Positions 25,078 through 34,437 of a DNA stretch of 64,000 nt are shown in pieces (position 1 is the stretch's first letter; the number at the start of each line of letters is the position of its first letter). The notes beneath the pieces were generated by a model, which was not told the DNA's origin, ran no database searches, and saw nothing but the letters and a program-made list of their open reading frames with translations. Position numbers and translations under genes: made by a program. This stretch comes from an uncultured Lachnospiraceae bacterium (lineage in GTDB: Bacteria > Bacillota > Clostridia > Lachnospirales > Lachnospiraceae), in assembly GCA_900317505.1 (NCBI GenBank), contig ONHB01000010.1, forward strand, positions 1-64,000, written 5' to 3'.

Positions 25078-26154
25078 ATGGCTAAAAATTTCAACTACGA
25101 CGACTTTAATAAACCGCAGAATCAGAAAAAAGAAAACTTCCGTCCGCTCCTCATGGCTGTGATCGCCATTTTTGGAATCGGCTACCTGTTGGTATACCGT
25201 GCATATTTTGCATCCCAGCCCGGCACCGGATCTGTTTCTGAAAACACCGCAGTTACTTCTGTATCTGAAAATTATTCTGATGCGGAAAAAAGCTCTGAGG
25301 GTTCTGATACAATATCCGATATTTCCAATAGATCCGAAGATCCCGGCTCACAGGATTCTTCTAACGGAGTTGAGACATCCAATCCAAATTCTGAGACAAC
25401 TGGGGCTCAAACATCTGCATCACAGACACCGAATGCATTTTCTGGCAAAACTTCCGGCAACGCAGAAAACACTGCCTCTTCTGACATATCCACCGGCACC
25501 TCTTCATATACTAAGGATATAAAAACAAACCAGACGGAGACTGTCATGTATACCGAGGACCGCACCACCTATCAGGACGGATTTTTCTATCAGCCCATCA
25601 CCGATGATATCAAAGAACGCATTTACGGACTGTCCTACAAAACGGATTGTACCATTCCCTATGAGGACCTCCGTTATATTTCTGTCCGATACTATGATTT
25701 TGACAATCAGGTACAAACCGGTGAGATCATCTGCAATAAAGCGATTGCCCAGGATCTTGTCGAGATCTTTTATGAGCTCTACTGCAATGAATATCAGATT
25801 GATAAGATCCGTCTTGTTGATGAGTATCAGGCAGATGATGATTTATCCTGCGCGGATAACAACACCTCCTGCTTTAATTTTCGTACAGTTGACGGAACCT
25901 CCACTTTGAGCAAGCATGCCCAGGGACTTGCCATCGATATCAATCCTTTTCAAAATCCTTATGTCACATATCCCAATGGCAAAGAGCGCATATCACCTGC
26001 CGGCAGTGAACCTTATGCCGACCGTTCAAGCGGTCTTCCCCATATCATCACTGAAAACGACCTCTGCTATCAGTTGTTTACTGCCCATGGCTTTACCTGG
26101 GGTGGACACTGGAAAACACTCAAGGATTACCAGCATTTCCAGAAAGCACTATAG
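25078..26154 (+). CDS. Membrane-anchored M15-family peptidase (D,D-carboxypeptidase/L-Ala-D-Glu peptidase-like)
   Basis: 358 residues. One membrane helix (about 22-42) follows a charged start. A long Ser/Thr/Asn-rich spacer (about 50-160) then reaches across the wall to a C-terminal zinc peptidase domain (about 200-358). The M15 zinc ligands are visible: His and Asp in SKHAQGLAIDINPF and His in the closing DYQHFQKAL. GFTWGGHWKTLKD is typical of the M15C-like subgroup. It probably trims peptidoglycan stem peptides; the exact bond is not decided by sequence. GGAG lies 5 nt before the ATG. It converges with the 77-residue gene, with 27 bp between stops. Confidence 0.87.
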   Translation: MAKNFNYDDFNKPQNQKKENFRPLLMAVIAIFGIGYLLVYRAYFASQPGTGSVSENTAVTSVSENYSDAEKSSEGSDTISDISNRSEDPGSQDSSNGVETSNPNSETTGAQTSASQTPNAFSGKTSGNAENTASSDISTGTSSYTKDIKTNQTETVMYTEDRTTYQDGFFYQPITDDIKERIYGLSYKTDCTIPYEDLRYISVRYYDFDNQVQTGEIICNKAIAQDLVEIFYELYCNEYQIDKIRLVDEYQADDDLSCADNNTSCFNFRTVDGTSTLSKHAQGLAIDINPFQNPYVTYPNGKERISPAGSEPYADRSSGLPHIITENDLCYQLFTAHGFTWGGHWKTLKDYQHFQKAL

Positions 26155-26181
26155 CCTATCGTTATCAGCTATATCTGTTCT

Positions 26182-26415
26182 TTACCTTCCGGCCATATCC
26201 TGGATCTGTTTGATCAGCTCCAGATCGGACTGCTGTACGCGGATATTGGTTGTCACAGGATCCTGACCCGGATTGGTCACGGTCAGCTCAATGATCGTAC
26301 CTTCTGTGATACCTCTACCAAACATTGTCTTAACAAAGGCTACAAACTTAGGATGTGTAGTTTCAAATTTCTTAAATGCAGATGCAATCTGCATCATTGC
26401 TGCGGGATTCATCAT
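26182..26415 (-). CDS. Conserved small protein of unknown function
   Basis: 77 residues: an N-terminal helix (NPAAMMQIASAFKKFETTHPK), a FVAFVKTMFGRGITEG turn, a beta-rich TIIELTVTNPGQDPVTTNIRV block and a C-terminal helix (DLELIKQIQDMAGR). No signal or membrane segment. AGAGGA precedes the ATG. It is the last gene after coaBC, 50 bp downstream. I recall similar small proteins in Lachnospiraceae genomes but know no function. Confidence 0.7.
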   Translation of the reverse strand: MMNPAAMMQIASAFKKFETTHPKFVAFVKTMFGRGITEGTIIELTVTNPGQDPVTTNIRVQQSDLELIKQIQDMAGR

Positions 26416-26465
26416 AATATTATCCTCTTTTCTTTCTGTATTTATGTAAAACTGTAGTATTCAAA

Positions 26466-27662
26466 TCAATCCTTCAACCCAAGCAAAAAGCTGAGTATTC
26501 TGTCGGCAACCTCTTCCTTGGAAAGAATAGGAAGCTCCTTTACCTCATCCTTGGTGATCAGTGTCACAACATTGGTATCTGTTCCAAAACCGGCACCGGC
26601 TACCTTTAAATTGTTGGCAACAATGACATCCAGATTTTTCTTTTCAAGCTTTGCTTTGGAATTTTCAAGCATATCTTTGGTTTCCATGGAGAAACCGCAT
26701 AAGATCTGCCCTTCCTTTTTATTTTTTCCAAGATGGGCCAGAATATCATCTGTCCGCTCCAGCGCAATACCCATATCATCACTGGATTTTTTGACCTTAT
26801 CTTCATAGGTCGTAACCGGACGATAATCCGCTACAGCGGCGGCCTTGATGATCATATCCATCGTATCGGCTCTTTCCCATACTGCATCAGCCATATCCTT
26901 TGCGGACACAATTGGCACAACCTCTACGCCCTTCGGTGCCTCCAGAGCAACCGGTCCACTGACAAGCGTCACCTTTGCGCCACGCATTTTCGCCTGTTTT
27001 GCAATCGCATAGCCCATTTTTCCGGTTGAGTGGTTGGAAATAAAACGAACCGGATCTATTTTCTCCTGGGTCGGTCCTGCTGTTACCAGCACGTTGTATC
27101 CGGTAAGATCCTTGGGTGTCAGGGCATCTATGATATTGTCATACAGCTCTTCGACCTCCGGCATCTTTCCTTCGCCGGTATCTCCGCATGCCAGATATCC
27201 ACTGGCGGGCGTGATCACCTTCATGCCATATTTCTTTAATATCTGCAGATTATCCTGTGTGATCGGATTTTGATACATTCTCGTATTCATGGCAGGCGCA
27301 AACAGCTTGGGACAGGTTGCTGCCAGCAGTGTCGTTGTCAGCATATCATCTGCGATCCCGTGTGCAGCCTTGGCTATGACATTGGCGGAAGCCGGTGCTA
27401 CCAAAAAGACCTCTGCTGCCTTGGCAAGCTCTACATGCTCCACATCATATTGGAAATTGCGGTCAAATGTATCGATCAGGCATTTATTTCCTGTCAGCGT
27501 TTCAAATGTGATCGGATTGATGAAATTGGTCGCATTCTGCGTCATGATCACAGTCACATCGGCCTTTTTCTTTTTCAGCATGCTGCAAAGACCTGCAATC
27601 TTGTAGGCTGCGATACTTCCGGTTACTCCAATCACAATTTTTTTATTTTCAAGTTCTATCAT
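26466..27662 (-). CDS. coaBC: Bifunctional phosphopantothenoylcysteine decarboxylase/phosphopantothenate-cysteine ligase
   Basis: 398 residues, full length for the fusion. CoaB couples cysteine to 4'-phosphopantothenate using CTP, and the flavin enzyme CoaC decarboxylates the product. CoaC half: GVTGSIAAYKIAGL near 12, APASANVIAKAAHGIADD near 92 and PAMNTRMY near 122. CoaB half: VLVTAGPTQEKIDPVRFISN near 190, STGKMGYAIAK near 212, AAVADYRP near 277 and GFSMET near 323. It sits downstream of coaX and the S-component, forming a coenzyme A block. Confidence 0.96.
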   Translation of the reverse strand: MIELENKKIVIGVTGSIAAYKIAGLCSMLKKKKADVTVIMTQNATNFINPITFETLTGNKCLIDTFDRNFQYDVEHVELAKAAEVFLVAPASANVIAKAAHGIADDMLTTTLLAATCPKLFAPAMNTRMYQNPITQDNLQILKKYGMKVITPASGYLACGDTGEGKMPEVEELYDNIIDALTPKDLTGYNVLVTAGPTQEKIDPVRFISNHSTGKMGYAIAKQAKMRGAKVTLVSGPVALEAPKGVEVVPIVSAKDMADAVWERADTMDMIIKAAAVADYRPVTTYEDKVKKSSDDMGIALERTDDILAHLGKNKKEGQILCGFSMETKDMLENSKAKLEKKNLDVIVANNLKVAGAGFGTDTNVVTLITKDEVKELPILSKEEVADRILSFLLGLKD

Positions 27663-27848
27663 ATGCGCTTTCTTCCTTTACACACGTTAAATCTACACAA
27701 TATATTTGAAGCTATAACTTCATGAACTGATAATATATCTGATAATTAATCTAACAATCAATCTAAGGATTCATCCGACAATTTATTGATAGCTGCACCA
27801 GTGCGCTATCACACACCCCGTTACTATCCTACAGTATTGATCACGCTT

Positions 27849-28616
27849 TTATTTCTGATTTTTATCATAGATCAAAGACAGACCAATCAGTGTCAGCTCA
27901 TTATCCACCTTTATATCATGCTTACACTGCGGAATGATCTTGGGTGCAAGACCGCCGGTTGCCACAACCGGACTTTCATATCCAAGCTCTTCATTGATCC
28001 TGTCGATAATACCGTCAATGGCAGATGCCTGACTGTAGATAATACCACTCTTCATACAGTCAACTGTGTTTTTGCCGAGGATCCTCTTTGGTGAATCCAG
28101 ACTGATCTTGGGAAGCTGCGAAGTGCGGTTTACCAGTGAATCCAGAGAGACACGCACACCAGGGATGATCATTCCTCCGATATAGTTGCGGTTCGGATCC
28201 AGCGCACTGATCGTCGTAGCTGTGCCCATATCGATCATAATCAGAGGAGCACCATACAGATGCAGACCTGCCACTGCATTTACAATAAGATCCGCACCGA
28301 CCTGTGCCGGATTGTCCATCAGAATATTAAGCCCTGTTTTAACTCCGGGTCCCACAATCATACATTCCAGACCAAAAAGCTTGTGAATTGCCATCTGCAG
28401 AGTACGGTTGATCGGTGGAACAACCGAAGAAATAATACATCCGGTCACATTCTTTTTTTCAATATGATACAGCTCAAACAATACATTGAGTGTTGCTGCA
28501 TATTCAAGCTCAGTCTTTAAGGTATCGGTTGCAATTCTTTCGAAAAACATAATTTTTTCATTTTGAATACAACCAACAACAATATTGGTATTTCCGACAT
28601 CAATGGCTAAAATCAT
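27849..28616 (-). CDS. coaX: Type III pantothenate kinase
   Basis: About 255 residues. It phosphorylates pantothenate in the first step of coenzyme A synthesis; type III enzymes need a monovalent cation and are not inhibited by CoA (known). ASKHA-fold motifs: ILAIDVGNTNIVVG (phosphate-1), GADLIVNAVAGLHLYG near 107, IDMGTATTISAL (phosphate-2) and VATGGLAP near 220. ATG 28616 (MILAIDV) is preferred: GAGGAG is 7 nt upstream but only 1 nt from the ATG at 28622. 27 bp downstream of the S-component gene. Confidence 0.95.
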   Translation of the reverse strand: MILAIDVGNTNIVVGCIQNEKIMFFERIATDTLKTELEYAATLNVLFELYHIEKKNVTGCIISSVVPPINRTLQMAIHKLFGLECMIVGPGVKTGLNILMDNPAQVGADLIVNAVAGLHLYGAPLIMIDMGTATTISALDPNRNYIGGMIIPGVRVSLDSLVNRTSQLPKISLDSPKRILGKNTVDCMKSGIIYSQASAIDGIIDRINEELGYESPVVATGGLAPKIIPQCKHDIKVDNELTLIGLSLIYDKNQK

Positions 28617-28648
28617 ATCCATGCTCCTCTAATTTGTGTGTTATATTA

Positions 28649-29257
28649 CTATCTTTTCAATGCTTTATGCAAAGCCAGTGAAATGGCTCCGGCTAAAATA
28701 CAGCATGATACGGCTTCAATCAGTCCCTGAACGCCGACCAGTGCGATAATAAAGGAAATCGGGTTGGATACGCCCAATGTACCAACCAGTCCCTGTATGT
28801 AATCTGATGAATAAAAGAAGATTACGATACATCCCATGAAAAACAGGGTATTTAATAACGGACAGCAAATAGCGCCGAGGAAATAAGCTGCTTTTCCGGT
28901 CTTTAATTTTTTAAATAATTTAAAAAGATATGCTGTACACAGTCCCTCTAAAAATCTGGGTACTAAAATCGTAAATACCGCAAAAAACGGGCTTACGCTC
29001 ATCAGTGCACTCATCATACCGCTGGCGCCGATCAATGCATTGTAAAGGCTGGTAAATCCAAATCCCAGACCGCAGACAATTCCGCCAATCGGTCCAACAA
29101 TGATAGCACCGATAGCAACCGGTATTGTAACCAACGAAACACTTAAAAACGGTGTACGAATCGTACCAAGAGGGGTCGTTCCCATGATGATGGTGATGGC
29201 AAGTAAAAGTGCCATTTCTACCATAGTGAGTGTGTCAAGTTTCTTTTTTGTTTCCAT
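28649..29257 (-). CDS. panT: ECF transporter S-component, probably for pantothenate
   Basis: 202 residues with about six hydrophobic segments and little else, as in ECF S-components. The N-terminal MALLLAITIIMG stretch carries the Ala-rich face that docks on EcfT. The ligand is inferred: the gene is first in a unit with coaX and coaBC, so pantothenate is most likely. No ATPase is encoded beside it, so it should use the shared EcfA1A2T encoded at 22.4-25 kb. AAAGGAG precedes the ATG. A leader of about 170 nt separates it from the promoter at 29437-29465. Confidence 0.8.
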   Translation of the reverse strand: METKKKLDTLTMVEMALLLAITIIMGTTPLGTIRTPFLSVSLVTIPVAIGAIIVGPIGGIVCGLGFGFTSLYNALIGASGMMSALMSVSPFFAVFTILVPRFLEGLCTAYLFKLFKKLKTGKAAYFLGAICCPLLNTLFFMGCIVIFFYSSDYIQGLVGTLGVSNPISFIIALVGVQGLIEAVSCCILAGAISLALHKALKR

Positions 29258-29436
29258 TTTTCTTCTCCTTTGATAAAACGTCTTGCGACTGTCTTTCTAA
29301 AGCGAAACAATCCAGAGAGCACATTGACATAAATGATATGTTTATATAGATGTATGGTTGCCGCCAAATGGTCAGCACCAAAAGATGTTTGCATAGATAT
29401 ATCGATGCATTTTCCTCTGGAATAACGCTCAAATAA

Positions 29437-29465
29437 AAAATATCATAGCGATACTGATTTGTAAA
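29437..29465 (-). promoter_or_regulatory. Promoter of the S-component-coaX-coaBC unit
   Basis: Minus strand -35 TTTACA, 17-nt spacer, -10 TATTTT. The leader to the start codon is about 170 nt, long enough for an RNA regulator, though I recognise none. Confidence 0.55.
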
Positions 29466-29488
29466 TAATTGTTTTATATTTTGTGCAT

Positions 29489-29524
29489 AAAAAAGACCAC
29501 CGGCAATCTGTCGATGGTCTTTTA
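29489..29524 (-). terminator. Terminator of the S10-spc-alpha cluster, after rplQ
   Basis: AAAAGACCA / TGGTCTTTT with a 15-nt loop and A/T tails, about 35 bp past the rplQ stop. Confidence 0.85.
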
Positions 29525-29556
29525 ATCTGCTGTTTGTGTATTGGAAAGGTCTTAAA

Positions 29557-30093
29557 TTAAACTAACTCAAGTACAACTTCCATTGCTGCGTCACCTTTAC
29601 GTTCGCCGATTTTGATGATACGTGTGTAACCACCCTTACGGTCAGCGTATTTAGGAGCAACTTCGTCAAATAATTTTGCTACAAGATCAACTTCTTTTGT
29701 ATTTTTCTTCTTACCAGCTGCCTGTGTAGGAACTTCGGTAACAGGATATAATACTTTTAACATCTGTCTTCTAGCATGAAGTCTGCTGGGAAGATCTTTT
29801 TTGATTTCCTTTTCTACTTCATCATATACGGTAACTTTCTTGCCGTCTTTAACTTCTTTAACTCTCTTGCCGTCAGCATCTTTTCTTGCAACTTTAGCTG
29901 TAACCTTAACAGTTTCGAAGTTGTCTTTTTCTTTTACTGCAAGTGCGATCAGACCTTCTGCGATTTTGCGAACTTCTTTAGCTCTTGCTTCTGTAGTAAC
30001 GATCTTACCATGATACAGTAAATTTGTTACCTGATTTCTTAATAATGCTTTTCTCTGGCTGCTTGTTCTACCAAGTTTTCTATATTTTGCCAT
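29557..30093 (-). CDS. rplQ: 50S ribosomal protein L17
   Basis: 178 residues, against about 120-127 in E. coli or Bacillus. The core MAKYRKLGRTSSQRKALLRN and the closing GGYTRIIKIGERKGDAA are normal. The extra ~55 residues form a Lys-rich central insertion (VARKDADGKRVKEVKDGKK and onward), which I believe is common in Lachnospiraceae. ATG 30093 has GGAGG 8 nt upstream; the upstream in-frame ATG overlaps the site. It is the last gene of the alpha part of the cluster. Confidence 0.96.
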   Translation of the reverse strand: MAKYRKLGRTSSQRKALLRNQVTNLLYHGKIVTTEARAKEVRKIAEGLIALAVKEKDNFETVKVTAKVARKDADGKRVKEVKDGKKVTVYDEVEKEIKKDLPSRLHARRQMLKVLYPVTEVPTQAAGKKKNTKEVDLVAKLFDEVAPKYADRKGGYTRIIKIGERKGDAAMEVVLELV

Positions 30094-30221
30094 TTTCATA
30101 TCCTCCATTCATGGTGCCACCGGACAACGCTCTTTGGTCTTAGATATCCGGCAGTTGTTAGTTGCCATTCATGAGTGTACATATAAATACTCTTCGGATT
30201 TACTTTATATGCCAATCAATT

Positions 30222-31181
30222 TTATTCTTCGCCTGAATTTAATTCAAGGCCTAATTCTTTTAACTTAGCCAAAACTTCCTCTAATGATTTACGTCCAAGG
30301 TTGCGGACCTTCATCATATCATCGGGAGTCTTGTTGGTCAATTCCTCTACAGTATTGATATTGGCTCTCTTTAAGCAGTTGTATGAACGAACGGAAAGCT
30401 CTAATTCATCAATGCTCATTTCGAGAACTTTTTCTTTCTCATCGTCTTCTTTTTCAACCATAACTTCTGCGCTCTTAGCGTTTTCAGATAAGTCGATGAA
30501 GAGCTTGAGATGCTCGCTAAGTACTTTTGCTGCAAGGCTGACAGCATCATCCGGATACAGAGTTCCGTTGGTGTATACATCCAATGTTAATTTGTCGTAA
30601 TCTGTAACCTGACCGACACGGGTATTTTCAACGGTCATATTTACTCTTTCAACAGGTGTGTAGATAGAATCTACTGCGATAACACCGATGTGTAAACCTT
30701 CGCCTTTATTTTTGTCAGCGCTTACATATCCTCTACCGTTTGTAATGGTAAGTTCCATGTATAACTTACTGTCTTTACCACCGCTTAATGTAGCGATAAC
30801 CTGATCTTTGTTGATGATCTCGATATCTGAATCAACCTGAATATCAGATGCTCTTACAACGCCTTCGCCTTCAAACTCAATGTAAGCTGACTTGGGTTCG
30901 TTGGATGCACTGGTATTTTTGATTGCAAGACTCTTTAAGTTCATGATGATCTCTGTGACATCCTCTTTTACTCCTGGGATGGAAGAAAACTCATGTAATA
31001 CACCATCAATCTTAACCTGGCTTACTGCGGTACCGGGTAAAGAAGAAAGCATGATTCTTCTTAAAGAATTACCAAGGGTAATACCATAGCCTCTTTCCAA
31101 AGGCTCAACAACAAATTTTCCGTACTTCTTATCTTCTGAGATTTCAACAACTTCAATATTCGGTCTCTCAAAATCAAACAC
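30222..31181 (-). CDS. rpoA: DNA-directed RNA polymerase subunit alpha
   Basis: 319 residues, full length. The N-terminal dimerisation/assembly domain has [20 protein letters not shown] near 26 and [19 protein letters not shown] near 50. The C-terminal domain (about 248-310) has [20 protein letters not shown] and [18 protein letters not shown], the helices that bind UP elements and activators. It lies between rpsD and rplQ, in the standard alpha-operon order. Confidence 0.97.
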   Translation of the reverse strand: MFDFERPNIEVVEISEDKKYGKFVVEPLERGYGITLGNSLRRIMLSSLPGTAVSQVKIDGVLHEFSSIPGVKEDVTEIIMNLKSLAIKNTSASNEPKSAYIEFEGEGVVRASDIQVDSDIEIINKDQVIATLSGGKDSKLYMELTITNGRGYVSADKNKGEGLHIGVIAVDSIYTPVERVNMTVENTRVGQVTDYDKLTLDVYTNGTLYPDDAVSLAAKVLSEHLKLFIDLSENAKSAEVMVEKEDDEKEKVLEMSIDELELSVRSYNCLKRANINTVEELTNKTPDDMMKVRNLGRKSLEEVLAKLKELGLELNSGEE

Positions 31182-31208
31182 TGCAATACCCTCCTTACAA
31201 AACGGTTA

Positions 31209-31802
31209 TTATTTGGAGTATAACTCGACGATAAGCATTTCGTTTACAGGAACGTCGATCTGTTCACGTGTAGGAAGTGCTTTAACTGTTCCTTTGAGTG
31301 CTTCCAAATCCTGCTCTAACCATTCCGGTGAAATTCTGCCGGCTGTTACTTCAACGATATCTTTGTATCTCTGTAAGCTCTTAGATTTTTCTCTGATTTC
31401 AATAACATCTCCTGCTTTTACTAAGTATGAAGGGATGTTTACTGACTGACCATTTACTAATACATGCTTGTGATCAACGATCTGTCTTGCTTCTCTTCTT
31501 GTTCTAGCAAAACCAAGACGGAAAACAACGTTGTCAAGTCTTGACTCAAGCATTGTCATAAGGTTATCACCAGTCATACCTTTTTTACGGTCAGCTTTTT
31601 TGTAGTAATTTCTGAAAGGTTTTTCCAGTACGCCGTAGATGAATTTAGCTTTCTGTTTCTCACGTAACTGTAAGCCGTACTCGCTCATCTTCTTGCCTGC
31701 TCTTGCAGATTTACGGTTGGATTTTTTGGTATAACCTAAATATGTGGGATCTAAGTCTAAAGATCTGCATCTTTTTAATACCGGTGTTTTGTTAACTGCC
31801 AT
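31209..31802 (-). CDS. rpsD: 30S ribosomal protein S4
   Basis: 197 residues. Primary 16S rRNA-binding protein and, in many bacteria, translational regulator of its operon. LRTK-type basic start, then the S4 RNA-binding domain: [20 protein letters not shown] near 90 and [18 protein letters not shown] near 113. It is 27 bp upstream of rpoA. It lacks the N-terminal four-Cys zinc site of some homologues. Confidence 0.97.
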   Translation of the reverse strand: MAVNKTPVLKRCRSLDLDPTYLGYTKKSNRKSARAGKKMSEYGLQLREKQKAKFIYGVLEKPFRNYYKKADRKKGMTGDNLMTMLESRLDNVVFRLGFARTRREARQIVDHKHVLVNGQSVNIPSYLVKAGDVIEIREKSKSLQRYKDIVEVTAGRISPEWLEQDLEALKGTVKALPTREQIDVPVNEMLIVELYSK

Positions 31803-31911
31803 TTTTAATTATCCTCCTACTATTGTTTACAATGATCATCATCCACGTGATATTGTGTGGATTCATCTTCTTCCAATGGTTTTAAGTTTTCAAGTTTATT
31901 TATAGTAAAAA

Positions 31912-32310
31912 TTATACACGACGGCGTTTGGGCGGACGGCATCCATTGTGGGGAACCGGTGTTACGTCTTTGATACTTGTAACTTCCAAACCTGCTGCCT
32001 GAAGAGCACGGATTGCTGCTTCACGTCCTGATCCGGGTCCTTTTACAAAAACATCTACTGTCTTTAATCCATGAATTAATGCTGCCTTTGTTGCAGTCTC
32101 TGCTGCCATCTGTGCTGCATATGGAGTAGATTTTCTTGAACCTCTAAAACCAAGACCACCTGCACTTGCCCAGCTCAATGCGTTACCTTCTGTATCAGTT
32201 AAAGTAACGATTGTATTATTGAAAGATGACTGGATATGTGCCTGTCCGCGTTCAACGTTTTTCTTAACACGCTTTTTTGTAACTCTTTTAGTTGCTACTT
32301 TTTTAGCCAT
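31912..32310 (-). CDS. rpsK: 30S ribosomal protein S11
   Basis: 132 residues. Platform protein of the small subunit, contacting mRNA near the Shine-Dalgarno helix. Marks: [20 protein letters not shown] near 22, [15 protein letters not shown] near 54 and the signature [17 protein letters not shown] at the end. It follows rpsM by 34 bp. A 109-bp gap with no gene precedes rpsD. Confidence 0.97.
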   Translation of the reverse strand: MAKKVATKRVTKKRVKKNVERGQAHIQSSFNNTIVTLTDTEGNALSWASAGGLGFRGSRKSTPYAAQMAAETATKAALIHGLKTVDVFVKGPGSGREAAIRALQAAGLEVTSIKDVTPVPHNGCRPPKRRRV

Positions 32311-32344
32311 TTTAAACTAACCTACTTTCTTGATATGCTTCTAA

Positions 32345-32713
32345 TTATTTTTTCTTGTTTGCTACGGTTCTCTTAGGACCTTTTCTTGTTCTTGCATTTG
32401 TCTTTGTCTTCTGACCACGAACAGGAAGTCCTTTTCTATGACGGATACCTCTGTAGCATCCGATTTCCTGTAATCTCTTGATGTTTAAAGCGATTTCTCT
32501 TCTTAAATCACCTTCTACAGTCTGTGTTGCGTCAATTACTTCGCTGATTCTTTTAACTTCATCATCTGTTAAATCTCTGCAGCGAGTGTCAGGATTAACA
32601 TTTGCTTCTGCTAAAATACGATTAGAACTTACTCTACCAATACCATAGATGTAAGTTAAACCGATCTCAACACGTTTGTCTCTGGGTAAGTCTACACCTG
32701 CAATACGAGCCAT
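32345..32713 (-). CDS. rpsM: 30S ribosomal protein S13
   Basis: 122 residues. Head protein of the small subunit that bridges to the 50S and contacts P-site tRNA through its basic tail. Marks: [33 protein letters not shown] and [25 protein letters not shown] precedes the ATG. The 271 bp upstream, back to rpmJ, are gene-free and hairpin-rich. Confidence 0.97.
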   Translation of the reverse strand: MARIAGVDLPRDKRVEIGLTYIYGIGRVSSNRILAEANVNPDTRCRDLTDDEVKRISEVIDATQTVEGDLRREIALNIKRLQEIGCYRGIRHRKGLPVRGQKTKTNARTRKGPKRTVANKKK

Positions 32714-32780
32714 TTTAAAAATTCCTCCATTTGTTTACTTGTTGCAATTATAAAAATTGCAAGCAGATACTAATTGATTG

Positions 32781-32930
32781 GGGGATGCACATTATCCCCA
32801 ACCGGGTAAATACCCGATCTTTCCGATACTAAAGGTTTGTCTTCTCGGTATCAATAAGTAATCTCCCGTAGGCTCATCTACGTTCAATTATCTTAATTGT
32901 ACATATCCCGATGACGGCGGGATGATGTAC
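32781..32930 (-). promoter_or_regulatory. Structured gap between rpmJ and rpsM
   Basis: Four hairpins lie in a row: 32899-32930 (12 bp with one bulge, GTACATATCCCG arm), 32867-32882 (CGTAG/CTACG), 32803-32816 (CGGGT/ACCCG) and 32781-32799 (GGGGAT/ATCCCC). No U-run follows the strongest one. The spacing between these genes is usually only tens of bases, so a leader RNA for rpsM-rpsK-rpsD is plausible. Confidence 0.45.
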
Positions 32931-32984
32931 ATCAGCCGCTTTTTTGATTCCTAAAAGCTCCACTTCTGGTCTGTTAATTGTGGA

Positions 32985-33098
32985 TTATCCCTGTACCTGT
33001 TTGTGCTTGGGATTTTCACAGATAATTCTGATCTTCCCTTTTCTTTTAATTACTTTGCATTTTTCGCAAATCGGTTTTACTGATGATCTAACTTTCAC
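32985..33098 (-). CDS. rpmJ: 50S ribosomal protein L36
   Basis: 37 residues, the normal length. It reads [20 protein letters not shown], then [16 protein letters not shown]. The zinc-binding set CxxC...C...H is intact. The start is GTG at 33098, with GGAGGG 6 nt upstream. It lies between infA and rpsM, the standard place. Confidence 0.95.
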   Translation of the reverse strand: MKVRSSVKPICEKCKVIKRKGKIRIICENPKHKQVQG

Positions 33099-33192
33099 GT
33101 TAAACCCTCCTTTCACAAAAAGACCATTTTGTATTATAGCATCAAGGCGCAGCAATAGCAAGCACTTTTTGCTAAAACGCCACTATAATTTG

Positions 33193-33411
33193 TTATTTAT
33201 CTCTCCAAATAATACGTCCCTTGGATAAATCATAAGGTGATAATTCCAAAGTAACTTTGTCGCCCGGTAAGATACGGATAAAGTTTTGTCTCAACTTTCC
33301 GCTGATATGGGCCAACACCTTGTGACCATTTTCAAGCTCTACCTGAAACATGGTATTGGGCAATTTCTCAACTACTGTTCCTTCAATTTCGATTACATCT
33401 GCTTTTGACAT
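33193..33411 (-). CDS. infA: Translation initiation factor IF-1
   Basis: 72 residues, a single OB-fold: [40 protein letters not shown] and [10 protein letters not shown]. It binds the A site of the 30S subunit during initiation. ATG 33411 has GGAGG 6 nt upstream, inside the last codons of the KOW protein, whose stop is one base before this ATG. Confidence 0.97.
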   Translation of the reverse strand: MSKADVIEIEGTVVEKLPNTMFQVELENGHKVLAHISGKLRQNFIRILPGDKVTLELSPYDLSKGRIIWRDK

Positions 33412-33412
33412 A

Positions 33413-33664
33413 TTATACCTCCGCATTATTCATGTGTTGCCAAAATAGTTTTAATGTTCTTTTTATTTCATGATCATACCGGCCAGGTTCTCCGGCGTCA
33501 TACCTCTGATTGATCTGAACATGCCTGATCGACTTTCTTTTAGGATTGTCTAGCTTTCTGTTTTCTCCGTCAACCAGATAAACAAATCCGTCTTCTTCCT
33601 TTATAATAATGTAGGCATGACCTTTGTCATGTCCGGCCATTGCTATTGCAATTTTACCAATCAT
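33413..33664 (-). CDS. KOW-domain RNA-binding protein (L14e-like)
   Basis: 83 residues. The N-terminal half ([20 protein letters not shown], then [16 protein letters not shown]) is a KOW motif like that of archaeal/eukaryotic L14e. The C-terminal half is basic ([17 protein letters not shown]). In Clostridia a gene of this type is regularly found between map and infA, but its function is not established. It is translationally linked to infA (1-bp gap). Confidence 0.85.
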   Translation of the reverse strand: MIGKIAIAMAGHDKGHAYIIIKEEDGFVYLVDGENRKLDNPKRKSIRHVQINQRYDAGEPGRYDHEIKRTLKLFWQHMNNAEV

Positions 33665-33678
33665 TTTGTTTCCTCTTA

Positions 33679-34434
33679 TTAATATAATGTAAGAATATCC
33701 GGTTCGCCATCCGGTTTGATCAGAATGGTGTTTTCATAATGAGCTGAAATACTGTGATCAGCTGAAACAACCGTCCAGTCATCATCCAGCCAGTCAACCT
33801 CAGCAGTTCCTAAGTTGATCATTGGCTCGATTGCCAGTGTCATACCTGCACAAAGGCGGATACCACGTCTTTTCTGTGCGAAGTTGGGCACCTGCGGATC
33901 CTCATGAAGATGTGTTCCAATTCCATGTCCGACCAGATCTCTTACAATTCCATATCCAAACTGTGAGATATAAGCATCGATCGCATTGGAAATATCATGA
34001 AGATGATTGCCATCTTTTGCCATTTTTATACCTTCAAAGAAGCTCTGTTTGGTACGCTCCATTAAAAGTGTTGCTTCTTCACTTACTTTTCCTACCGGAA
34101 ATGTACGTGCCATATCAGAATGATATCCTTTATAGATAAGACCCGCATCGAGGCTCACGATATCTCCTTCTTTGAGTATTCTGCTCTTTTTCGGGATACC
34201 ATGTACGACTTCTTCATTGACTGAAGTACAGATGGATGCAGGATATCCATTATAATTTAAGAAATTCGGTACACAACCGTGGGCACGGATCAGTTTGTCT
34301 CCAAGCTGATTGATCTCCATGGTTGAAATACCCGGCTTAACAGCCTGCTCTAAATTGTAAAAAACATCGGCTAACAATTTGCACGATTCACGCATGAGTT
34401 CAATTTCTCTTGCAGATTTAATGGAAACAGCCAT
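33679..34434 (-). CDS. map: Type I methionine aminopeptidase
   Basis: 251 residues. It removes the N-terminal Met from nascent proteins. Metal ligands are visible in order: Asp in SLDAGLIYKGYHSDMARTF (two Asp, near 97 and 108), His in GHGIGTHLHEDPQVPNF near 171, Glu in AIEPMIN near 204 and Glu in HYENTILI near 236. His near 79 (VVHGIPK) is the substrate-side His. It follows adk by 3 bp, with its ribosome site inside the end of adk. Confidence 0.97.
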   Translation of the reverse strand: MAVSIKSAREIELMRESCKLLADVFYNLEQAVKPGISTMEINQLGDKLIRAHGCVPNFLNYNGYPASICTSVNEEVVHGIPKKSRILKEGDIVSLDAGLIYKGYHSDMARTFPVGKVSEEATLLMERTKQSFFEGIKMAKDGNHLHDISNAIDAYISQFGYGIVRDLVGHGIGTHLHEDPQVPNFAQKRRGIRLCAGMTLAIEPMINLGTAEVDWLDDDWTVVSADHSISAHYENTILIKPDGEPDILTLY

Positions 34435-34437
34435 TTT

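Noticed and set aside
29235-29432. 65-residue open frame upstream of the S-component gene
   Set aside because: It lies in the leader, overlaps the gene start, has no ribosome site and no recognisable protein features.
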